A stretch of 64,000 bases of DNA from Parapristionchus giblindavisi (lineage: Eukaryota; Nematoda; Chromadorea; Rhabditida; Diplogasteridae): the NCBI GenBank assembly GCA_943737045.1, contig CALSFV010000233.1, forward strand, positions 434,001 to 498,000. The letters run 5' to 3'. The notes below the pieces were generated by a model. It made no database searches, had not been told where the DNA came from, and worked only from the letters and a program-made list of their open reading frames with translations. The position numbers were made by a program, and so were the translations under genes. This document shows positions 48,436-64,000 of the stretch, in pieces (the stretch's first letter is position 1; each line of letters opens with the position of its first letter).

Positions 48436-49179
48436 TATATTCAATGTACTTTCAAAAACTTGCTATGCTTACTTACGATTCATCTCACAATTAATTAATC
48501 TCTTTCTGGTACGGTTGTTCAAATACTTTCAATTTTTATGCTTTTTCACATTCTACAGTAATCGAAATAAGAAAGATGTGAAATATAAATTATTTTGAAA
48601 TATAAGTGACAATATAGACATTATATTGATAATATAATCAATATAGTGCTTTCTATCGCGAAAAGAACGAAGAACCAGCAAGATTGATGAGCTAGAGAAT
48701 GCGAATTTGATATAAAATTAAGTATCTTCGAGTCCTCTAAGATTTCTTGAAAAAATAAATAAATTGATGATACAAAAATGTTATAAGATTTTCGAGTTTT
48801 AAAGAAGTTTTAAAGATCCTCTTGTTCTTTTCGTAACTAACTAGTCAGGCAGTACTACAGATCATATATCCGTGAATACAAAGTAAATTTTTTCTAAGAC
48901 TATAAATGTACCGTAATCCGAGCTGAAAGCTCTTTGCTTCACCAGGTAAAAGCGTGAATTTTCGATTTTAAAGGCCAGAGCGTATCACCAAATTGCTTGC
49001 TGAAAAATGAAATACGATGAACAAAATGAAAATATACTCATCAAACAAAACTTTTAAAAAAATAATTGCTGTGCAAAAAATATATTTTGCAATGCTCAAA
49101 AATACTTACAATTCATTATTACAGATGTAATTATAAAATTAATTAAAATTTTAATTTTTAATTTTAATCATTTCGTGAT

Positions 49180-49667
49180 GTTATCCCCGCCCGCTATCCG
49201 TCTCAGTAGTGGTGGTATCTCGGGTTGAGCGCGCGCGATGACTCTCTGCGTCTCTGACCATCGATCTATTCTTATGGTCTGTCCCATAGGCGGGCACGCT
49301 GGGGGAAAGGCTGTGCGCAAACCGGGGAAGGGTAAGGCAAGGCTGTGTGCATGGCTATTTTTTGACGAATTCGACTGAAATTTGTCCGATTTTCGCGAGG
49401 CAAGGCTATGCGCAAGTCTCCCATGGGAAGGCAAGGCTGTGCGCAAAAAATATTCGTTTTCACGCGCCCACCTATGGTCTGTCCGCTCTATCACTGATCT
49501 AACCCTGGAAAGGAGTCGCTTCCTATCTTGGAATCAATTCTATAGAGATCTTTGTTTATCTTCATGATCGGATTTAATAGTCCATAGTTTCATTATAAGA
49601 ATAAACAAATTAAGCATTCAACCAATGTCAAACTTGGGTGAAACTATTCATAGCTTTTTATTATTAA
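49180..49667. other. intergenic with repeated GGCAAGGCTGTGCGC motif
   Basis: Four spaced copies of a GGCAAGGCTRTGCGCA-like word at about 49310-49450 and two TATGGTCTGTCC words. No gene recognised. Confidence 0.5.
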
Positions 49668-50086
49668 AGGGACAGTAACCCCTCTACTTTTCAGTGTTTG
49701 AATTCCCGCAATTGTTCCCCAACGCGATAACTCTGCCACAGATATAGGAAATAATGACAAAAATCATTAGCAAGGGTCAGGAATCGAACCCGCTTGATCG
49801 TTACTTCAACCGGACACTTACCATTAGACTATGGGTGTCAGTTGATGGTGCTATTATAAGGCGTGAGATAAGGCTTGATTGGATCTGTATATGGCGATTT
49901 GCATATAGCTAGCCAAATTATCAGTGTGACATGCAAAACTAGTATGCAAAATTACTTTTCAATCAATGTCAGGCAACTCATCGTATGTCGTGGCAGAGTT
50001 ATCGTTGTAAGACGCCAATTTTAGATTGGCGGGAATTCAAAACTGATTTTCCGGACTTTGTTTTTTTCAAGGGGGTTACTCTCCCT
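49668..50086. mobile_element. TTAA-target MITE, second copy, with intact tRNA-like module
   Basis: AGGGACAGTAACCCC mirrored by GGGGTTACTCTCCCT, flanked by TTAA (49664-49667, 50087-50090). Minus-strand tRNA-like module at about 49774-49840 (TAGTCTAATGG A-box, GGTTCGATTCC B-box), uninterrupted here unlike in the copy at 6585-7060. Confidence 0.8.
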
Positions 50087-50785
50087 TTAATGCCATGTAT
50101 TTTGCAAATAATATGTACCTTCAATTCCTCGAGGTTTCTGATTCGAATTTCTTCTCTGATGTGCCGTATATTCATTCACAACGTTATTCAGTGTAGACTG
50201 TCATTTGCATTTTTTTTCGAAATTTTGTATTTTCGGAGAATTCGCTTTTCGATTTTGAACGCTTATCTTCAATGTACAATATTTCATGATTAACAAATGC
50301 CAATGTTACACTCTCAAAGCCCGTGAATCCGCATTTCGGAAAAAAAATCGTCCACAAGGGTATCAGACTACAAACTACATGTATCCATACATCTCTCTTC
50401 ATTCACCGTGATATATCGATTACTTATAAATCAGTAGACACAAAAGTTGGTTGCACACACAGACAAAGAGAGGTTTACACACAAAATAGTACACATTTGT
50501 ATTGGGAGAGGGGAGCACAATACAAAAAGGGAAGAAGCCTGTAGAAAGCCTCGATAGAATATGCAAATGAGGCCGATCGTATCAATCAATCGATAAATCA
50601 ATAAATTAAGATCAATATTCTCGGGACGGGGCTGAGGGATATACATGAAACCATCGTACGAGTACAGATATAGAGAATAAATAAGCTTTGAGAAAAAGAG
50701 ACGGTGGGAGATTTGAAAACCGGTCGTGGAGGGAACAATCAAAAGGGCTGTGGTTACGGTAGGTGTAGGCTCGTTGCGATCCCGT
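50087..50785. other. 3' flank of rpt-1, no other gene recognised
   Basis: AT-rich sequence between the TTAA element and the rpt-1 stop codon. It contains a GTGTGT/ACACA-rich patch at about 50440-50530 and no supported exon. Confidence 0.4.
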
Positions 50786-56604
<5,819 letters not shown>

Positions 56605-57466
56605 CGATCTAGAATATGAATTTAAGCGATATTTTGATATTTTTTTACTTGAAAAATATTTAAAAGAAGAAGCAATTCAAGAACCACAACTTCAAATGAT
56701 GATTCAAATTTCCATAAGATGGAATTTATTTTCAATGAGATCGTGACGGGACCCCGCGTCGCGCAAACCCTACCGTATTTCTGAAAAACTTAATTCGCGA
56801 TTAATTTTCTTCATATTTTTTGTTTCTTCGTATTTAAAATAATGTATATTGATTTAATTTTACAAATACTAATAAAATTAATTAATTGTCAAATATAAAA
56901 TAATATCAATCAGTATAGAGGCCGAACACGTCATAAAGCAAACACAAGTGCTATTGAGTAGGAGTATGGATAAATTAATAAGATCATAGTGTATGTTCAC
57001 TCCATCTAAGGTGAAAGAAAGACAAATTCACTCATACTTCGATACTACTCATAGTCAATGATCAAACAGAGAGAGAGCCATTTCTAATGTTTCCACTTCA
57101 TATTTCACTTTCACTAGTCTATTATTCTCATTTTCATTTTTATTTGCTCCTTTTTCTTCGGGATTGATCCTTGCGTTCAAAATTTATTATTCATTTCCAT
57201 AATTCATGTCATGAACATAATTTAATGTGTTAATTTCAATCGATCAATCAGTTCAGGTGAAAAAAAGTCAGAAATATTCTGATATTTTGCAAGTTGTGGT
57301 TTGTTAAGATATTGGCACAATTGGTTGATAATTCTATGTTTTACACTAACAAATATTCCTTGCTATACGCTATAATGCTATAAATATATATAACGTTAAA
57401 TTCAATTCTGTAACGGACACTGATTGTGTTATGAATATGCTATATTCTCCAGCTACAAAAATAGAA
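56605..57466. promoter_or_regulatory. upstream region of rpt-1
   Basis: AT-rich 5' flank of rpt-1 extending to the start of the second tandem duplication. No specific element could be assigned. Confidence 0.4.
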
Positions 57467-57481
57467 AAGAGTACTACATAA

Positions 57482-57890
57482 CAGGGCTGTGTATTTTACA
57501 TTTTACGATTTTACGGATTTTACGATTTTACGACCTTTTCCCTGAAATTTTTACGTAAGCGAATTTTACGAAAGTTAAAAATTTAGCGAAACTAGGAAAA
57601 ATACTGAATAATTGGTGAAATTATTTTCAAAAATTGGTGGAAAACCAATCTTTGCTGTGTATATACATTAGTATTTAGCTGTTACTTCTTGCTTATCGTT
57701 TGTCACTTACATAATAGGGTTGTTAGATATATGAATGAACATTCGCGGGTTTCATATATTGTATCACAAAGTACATTTGGGACAATTTCTTGTAATTTAG
57801 ATGCGAAATTTTTACGAATTTTACGAGAAAATAAGTCGTAAAATTACGTTTTACGAAAATTTTACGTAAAAGATTTTACCCACAGCCCTG
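57482..57890. mobile_element. hAT-like MITE, CAGGGCTGTG ends
   Basis: CAGGGCTGTG mirrored by CACAGCCCTG with subterminal TTTTACG-rich arms. The end sequence is hAT-like, but the flanks do not show an 8-bp duplication, so it is old or rearranged. Copied at 61938-62346. Confidence 0.65.
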
Positions 57891-58369
57891 ATAGGCTTAT
57901 AAAATACATATTAATCAATATGGTTTCTTTTCGATGGAATAAATACATATTTCTTTAAATTTCCATAAATTATTCGAATCTTGAAAAAAAATCAATCATG
58001 AATTTAAAAAGAGAAATCATATCCAGGAGGATATTAAAGAAGTTGCTGAAGTAAAAGTTATAAAGAACTGGCAATTAAAAAAAACCCCACTTTGGCAATT
58101 TTCAATTTTGGTATACCTAACAAATCGGGAAACAATTGCCATATTTATTATCTCTCTATGTAGAAAAAATATTAAAATAATACTCATTTTAGTTTATAAC
58201 TTATTTGAAGAAACGCACTGAAAAAATGTAAATTTAGAGAAAATTGAACAATACCCGCCAACAAATCCCTCCGACCCCTCTTCTTCAAGGTGACAAGAAC
58301 GAATGAAAAATGTTTCCCTACTATCTGTCTCATTAGCGGCGATTAGTATGCAAAGGCGGTATAAAGACT

Positions 58370-58420
58370 AAGAGAGAGAGGGAGAGGGAGAGGGAGAGGG
58401 AGAGGGAGAGAGAGAGAGTG
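58370..58420. repeat. GGGAGA microsatellite
   Basis: Perfect GGGAGA units followed by GA. Copied at about 62826-62876. Confidence 0.8.
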
Positions 58421-58859
58421 GTAAAACGGATTACTGTCAATGATAACTTGGCCTTGGTAAAGGAGAACCAAAGCACAGATATAAAAGAAGCCAATGAGGT
58501 ATTTTCATTCCTTGAACTTCATTCCATAACTTCTCTTCAAATGTCCCCACTTTCTCTCATCAAATCATTTCCAAAGACCTTTTTATCACAATGGCAACAT
58601 AACCCTGTGGTTTCATATTTCTTTCATGGGCATACAGTCTTATCTTATCCGTCAGGAATCTTATCCAAACCATTTGACTGACAATCCTGACATCACAAGT
58701 GTCAAAAATCCTCAATGCAGGATTTTGAGGTCATGTTGGTTAGAAAAGAAATGGTTTATGAAGCTTCATGAATATTACCACATTCATCTTCACAACCAAT
58801 CATTGGCCTGAGTATTCCATATCAAAGAGCTTATCAGCCTATAATATACCCACGCGAGG

Positions 58860-58935
58860 CTGTTATCTCCCCCACTCTCTCCCCCCTCCTCCTCCTCCTC
58901 CACCTCTCTCTATCCCTTCTCTCTCTCTCTCCCTC

Positions 58936-58972
<37 letters not shown>

Positions 58973-59025
58973 CCTTCTCTCTCTCTCTCCCTCCCTTCTC
59001 TCTCTCTCTCTCTCTCTCTCCCTTC

Positions 59026-59059
<34 letters not shown>

Positions 59060-59095
59060 TCCCTCTCTCCTCGATACTCCTCCGTCTCCCCTCTC
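58860..59095. repeat. CT/CCCT simple repeat
   Basis: Long runs of CT with periodic CCCTCCCTT interruptions and a CCT triplet start. Copied at about 63316-63551. The Ser/Leu/Pro open frame across it is compositional. Confidence 0.85.
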
Positions 59096-60659
59096 TTTCC
59101 TCTCATCGCGACTTCTTATCGTTTTCGATCGATAACTTTATCAATTGACGCACGAGAAATTCCGTGCATCGACCACAACAGTAATCATCATTTTATCGAT
59201 CGATAATTTCTGTGGTTATTGATTTTTCTGTTCTCAAGAGTCCTATACTGCACTATGATGTAGGTCATTCCAATACTGATCTATTTAATTTCTTTGGTTT
59301 TTATTATATCTTGGAATTTCAGATATAATAACTACCCAAAATCGATTCATTTGTTTCCAAAATGGAAATTTTAAAATGCTCTATTTAGAATTCCTCAATC
59401 ACGTAATAATATGTTTACCACATTATATCATTCCTGATAAGAATCGACCCTTTAACTTTGTCCGACCTCTGATCACTTCTTGTACTGATATCGGGTCCTA
59501 CATACCTTCGGGTTACTGTAGTTATCGATTGATTGGACTAGTTTGTAATAGACAAGGGGAGTCCATCAATTCTTCCATTTCATTTCACTCTGTTTCTCTA
59601 TCTCTTTGTCGGTTACAAGCAAAGAACGAAATGCGACTCCAAAGAAAAGAGATTGATCATTCCTTGCACTACTAACTTGTCTTGTACTAACTTAGCTTTG
59701 TATGTCTTGTGGTATATTATAGAGCTCATAGAGCTCCAATAAAGGTCCATAGGAGCTTCCATGGGCAATGAACTTATACTAAAAACTAGCTCTGCATAGA
59801 CTATTCGAAATCAATTCGTTATTTATTCTACTCTAATACTGAAGCTCCATTAGATTCCAATGGAGCCAGAACAGAGCTCCCCTAGAATCCAATATGACTC
59901 CTTCTAAGTCTAGTGATAATGAAAAAGGTTGAAGATTTTTTGAACTTTATGTCGATATCTATTTTCTCCTTTCGAAAAGTGACGAACTTTTTGTGCACAA
60001 TCAATCATTTTACGAATAAGGCTCAATTATCCGGAAAACAGTTCAATCTATCTCTATATCTGTCTCTCTTTCTTCGTCTCTATCTCTCCCTATTCTCTTT
60101 CCATACCAGACAGTACCACTTGAATCCTAGTTGTTTTCGATACCAATTTTTATCGGTGAATAGACGTTCAAGACAACCCCTAGGCCCAAGATTCCACACA
60201 CTATTTTGTTATAAGTCACTCTTCTTTGAAAGTGCATTAATTTTGATAGTTTCGATGGTTTCAATGGTTTGGTTTCATAATGAAGAGAACAATGTGATCA
60301 TGGATGGGCTTAAAGAACTTTTCCTTTAAAGTGTGAGTAATCAATAATGCTTTAGAGAGATAATAATAATAATAACATCGCTGTAACGTTTTAGAGATAA
60401 CGATAGTTAATTCCGCTCGTGATCTATGTTATCATGGGTTTATTTAGATTTCATCAGTCAATTCAGCATGTAAATATTAAATTTCAACAGTGATAATATT
60501 GATCGTCTTTATTTTTTCCATTGCTAAATTATTTCCTTTGCTTTCTCCTAAACACCACATTGCTAAATAATATTTTGATCATAATTAGTAGCATTTTAGA
60601 AGTAATAAGACCGCACTGTTTTCAATCCCGCGCAACAATGCCACTCTATCATATTCATC

Positions 60660-60810
60660 AACAACTTTTATCGCTCATTCCTCTCTCTCCCTCTTTATCT
60701 CCTCCATCTCTCCCTCCCTCTCTCCCTCTCTCCCTCTCCCTCTATCTCTCCCTCTCCCTCTCCCTCTCCCTCTCCCTCTCCCTCTCCTTCTCCCTCTCTC
60801 TCTCATTATC
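60660..60810. repeat. CTCCCT simple repeat
   Basis: Hexamer CTCCCT repeats, about 150 bp, in the single-copy-in-window part of unit 1. Confidence 0.85.
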
Positions 60811-61922
60811 TCTGATGATTCACTCCCATTCACCGATTCCTTGTAATTCCTGGAGATGTATTGTGTATTCCATGGATGAATCAGTTATTGATCATCGACT
60901 CCATTGTCTATTCATTCATTCTTTATCATACATATCATCATATTCTAATGCTCTCTTCTGAAGTTTTTCATATTGAATCAACTTTATCAGCTTTTAATGA
61001 GTGTTTCGTAGCTGAGTTGTCATGAGGTTTCTCAATTTCGAACGATTGCGCCTCGTAACTTACAAGAATCTGAAGTTACAAAACAGAAAGAGACTAGACA
61101 TTGGGTAAAATAGGAGTTTTCCCAGATTTTCCTATGTTTAAGCAAATTAGTAGTATCTATTTTAAATCTAAGATAAGTGCCTTCCTTATGTTTCGCTGTT
61201 CTCGCTTACTTAGATTAATATTGTTTGGCTAACGATTTTTGTCGCATTGCTCAAGTTGTGTGGTCCGTAACTATTTCATATAATGAATAATTGCGTTGTA
61301 TGTTCTTCTTCTTTCTCTAGACTATTTCATTCCATTCATCTCTCACTGTTTATCCATTCATACAAGCAATATTTGCTTATCACAACTCCTGTTCACTTTA
61401 TTTTATTCTGTTTTTACTTAAAGACACACCCCTATCTAATTTGAAACTCTCCACTCTGGCAGAGTTCTCTCGCTTTCTTTCACTACGAGAGAGTGTTGTA
61501 TACCTTTAAACTTTGTTTATTCGGCATAGTACAATCTTTTGAAGAGAATATTCGTGACGAATTACAAATGGCCTCTTCAAAAGCAAACACTTCTTGTCAT
61601 TTTCTTGATATCTTGGAGCATTTGTCGCTGAAGAAACGATAGACAATTTGTGTCATATTGAAACAGTTCATACTCCTATTAAATGATGTATTGTCTATCA
61701 CTTTCTCTCTTTCTCTCACGCTCTATCTCTGTCTCTCTCTCCCTCTCTCTCATCCAAATCCCTCACTATAATCTGTGACATTCTAGTCACACTTCCTATT
61801 CACTCACGGCATCCTCATTTATTGTCCAAAAATCGGTTGCATCGAAAAATCGATGATAACCTGTCTATTATTAACTTTATTCAACGTTTATCTAACATTA
61901 AGTGTTGACTTCCCCAGTATAT

Positions 61923-63391
61923 AAGAGTACTACATAACAGGGCTGTGTATTTTACATTTTACGATTTTACGGATTTTACGATTTTACGACCTTTTCCCTG
62001 AAATTTTTACGTAAGCGAATTTTACGAAAGTTAAAAATTTAGCGAAACTAGGAAAAATACTGAATAATTGGTGAAATTATTTTCAAAAATTGGTGGAAAA
62101 CCAATCTTTGCTGTGTATATACATTAGTATTTAGCTGTTACTTCTTGCTTATCGTTTGTCACTTACATAATAGGGTTGTTAGATATATGAATGAACATTC
62201 GCGGGTTTCATATATTGTATCACAAAGTACATTTGGGACAATTTCTTGTAATTTAGATGCGAAATTTTTACGAATTTTACGAGAAAATAAGTCGTAAAAT
62301 TACGTTTTACGAAAATTTTACGTAAAAGATTTTACCCACAGCCCTGATAGGCTTATAAAATACATATTAATCAATATGGTTTCTTTTCGATGGAATAAAT
62401 ACATATTTCTTTAAATTTCCATAAATTATTCGAATCTTGAAAAAAAATCAATCATGAATTTAAAAAGAGAAATCATATCCAGGAGGATATTAAAGAAGTT
62501 GCTGAAGTAAAAGTTATAAAGAACTGGCAATTAAAAAAAACCCCACTTTGGCAATTTTCAATTTTGGTATACCTAACAAATCGGGAAACAATTGCCATAT
62601 TTATTATCTCTCTATGTAGAAAAAATATTAAAATAATACTCATTTTAGTTTATAACTTATTTGAAGAAACGCACTGAAAAAATGTAAATTTAGAGAAAAT
62701 TGAACAATACCCGCCAACAAATCCCTCCGACCCCTCTTCTTCAAGGTGACAAGAACGAATGAAAAATGTTTCCCTACTATCTGTCTCATTAGCGGCGATT
62801 AGTATGCAAAGGCGGTATAAAGACTAAGAGAGAGAGGGAGAGGGAGAGGGAGAGGGAGAGGGAGAGAGAGAGAGTGGTAAAACGGATTACTGTCAATGAT
62901 AACTTGGCCTTGGTAAAGGAGAACCAAAGCACAGATATAAAAGAAGCCAATGAGGTATTTTCATTCCTTGAACTTCATTCCATAACTTCTCTTCAAATGT
63001 CCCCACTTTCTCTCATCAAATCATTTCCAAAGACCTTTTTATCACAATGGCAACATAACCCTGTGGTTTCATATTTCTTTCATGGGCATACAGTCTTATC
63101 TTATCCGTCAGGAATCTTATCCAAACCATTTGACTGACAATCCTGACATCACAAGTGTCAAAAATCCTCAATGCAGGATTTTGAGGTCATGTTGGTTAGA
63201 AAAGAAATGGTTTATGAAGCTTCATGAATATTACCACATTCATCTTCACAACCAATCATTGGCCTGAGTATTCCATATCAAAGAGCTTATCAGCCTATAA
63301 TATACCCACGCGAGGCTGTTATCTCCCCCACTCTCTCCCCCCTCCTCCTCCTCCTCCACCTCTCTCTATCCCTTCTCTCTCTCTCTCCCTC

Positions 63392-63428
<37 letters not shown>

Positions 63429-63481
63429 CCTTCTCTCTCTCTCTCCCTCCCTTCTCTCTCTCTCTCTCTCTCTCTCCCTTC

Positions 63482-63515
<34 letters not shown>

Positions 63516-64000
63516 TCCCTCTCTCCTCGATACTCCTCCGTCTCCCCTCTCTTTCCTCTCATCGCGACTTCTTATCGTTTTCGATCGATAACTTTATCAA
63601 TTGACGCACGAGAAATTCCGTGCATCGACCACAACAGTAATCATCATTTTATCGATCGATAATTTCTGTGGTTATTGATTTTTCTGTTCTCAAGAGTCCT
63701 ATACTGCACTATGATGTAGGTCATTCCAATACTGATCTATTTAATTTCTTTGGTTTTTATTATATCTTGGAATTTCAGATATAATAACTACCCAAAATCG
63801 ATTCATTTGTTTCCAAAATGGAAATTTTAAAATGCTCTATTTAGAATTCCTCAATCACGTAATAATATGTTTACCACATTATATCATTCCTGATAAGAAT
63901 CGACCCTTTAACTTTGTCCGACCTCTGATCACTTCTTGTACTGATATCGGGTCCTACATACCTTCGGGTTACTGTAGTTATCGATTGATTGGACTAGTTT
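61923..64000. repeat. 4,456-bp tandem duplication, unit 2 (cut by window end)
   Basis: Identical to 57467-59544 as far as the window goes. The junction CCCCAGTAT/AAGAGTAC at 61922/61923 shows no evident homology. Confidence 0.95.

Larger units (their letters stand above)
42388..49179. mobile_element. about 6.8-kb foldback structure with long inverted arms
   Basis: The left end CATCACGAAATGA mirrors the right end TCATTTCGTGATG. Arms of over 1 kb pair piecewise: 42388-42605 with 48985-49179, 42930-43050 with 48700-48790, 43483-43770 with 48436-48600 and 46990-47086, and 43770-44110 with 46600-46990. The left arm is interrupted by the element 43051-43482 and the right arm by 47087-48435. The unpaired core (about 44260-46590) has possible exons. 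Target duplication not identified, so whether it moved as one transposon or arose by inverted duplication is open. Confidence 0.7.
57467..61922. repeat. 4,456-bp tandem duplication, unit 1
   Basis: From AAGAGTACTACATAACAGGG at 57467 every base recurs 4,456 bp downstream, with no difference noticed, up to the window end. The unit holds a hAT-like element, long CT/GA simple repeats and no recognised gene. A short MITE with ACACCCCTATCTAATTTGAA lies at about 61425-61505. Confidence 0.95.

Noticed and set aside
57482..57890. Confident hAT assignment with 8-bp target duplication
   Set aside because: The flanks (CTACATAA and ATAGGCTT) do not match, so only hAT-like ends can be claimed.
58418..58681. 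87-codon frame starting at a GTG
   Set aside because: No ATG at the start, no family resemblance and no partner exons, despite fairly normal composition.
58860..59095. CRISPR-like or satellite array
   Set aside because: Only simple CT repeats; no spaced repeat-spacer pattern occurs anywhere in the window.
58768..59148. 126-codon Ser-Leu repeat protein, also at 63224-63604
   Set aside because: It is the translation of a CT microsatellite. A secreted low-complexity protein cannot be excluded but nothing supports it.

Overview
The window is nuclear DNA of a nematode, most likely a rhabditid or diplogastrid worm. The signs are short introns with TTTCAG-type acceptors, dense small exons, recognisable animal proteins (26S proteasome Rpt1, AGXT2-type aminotransferase, Spinster-like transporters), and many nematode-style palindromic DNA transposons. 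Nothing bacterial, viral or organellar was recognised. Species assignment is inference.

Layout. 616-8438: two divergent Spinster-like transporter genes. The minus-strand copy has a frameshift, a nonsense codon and lost splice sites, so it is probably a pseudogene. The plus-strand copy is largely intact and carries an RTE-type LINE remnant and a palindromic TTAA element in its introns. 8439-15888: gene-poor, repeat-rich DNA. 15889-24154: a complete 15-exon AGXT2-like mitochondrial aminotransferase gene (444 codons). Part of its 4.4-kb third intron and all exons from the fourth on lie in a 7,385-bp unit (19094-26478) that is repeated head-to-tail at 26479-33863, leaving a 5'-truncated second aminotransferase copy. 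33903-35010 (minus): an 8-exon gene for a 219-aa basic, Ser/Pro-rich, tail-anchored protein of unknown function. 36000-50700: transposon-rich DNA, including a 1.2-kb palindrome (39064-40299) and a roughly 6.8-kb foldback structure (42388-49179) with two other palindromic elements nested in its arms. 50786-56604 (minus): a complete 15-exon rpt-1/PSMC2 gene (435 aa) with two intronic DNA transposons. One of these, in its target-site duplication, duplicated the 5' splice site of exon 10. 57467-64000: a second tandem duplication (4,456-bp period) running off the window.

The genes belong to unrelated housekeeping pathways and show no operon-like arrangement. The most distinctive feature is the mobile DNA. 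Palindromic non-autonomous elements of several superfamilies, with TA, TTAA, 3-bp, 8-bp and 9-bp target-site duplications, are nested in one another. Several unrelated ones carry a tRNA-like module with A- and B-box promoter sequences.

All exon models come from reading splice signals and reading frames by eye together with remembered family features. No database search or transcript data was available. Both tandem duplications look identical between copies, so an assembly artefact must be excluded.
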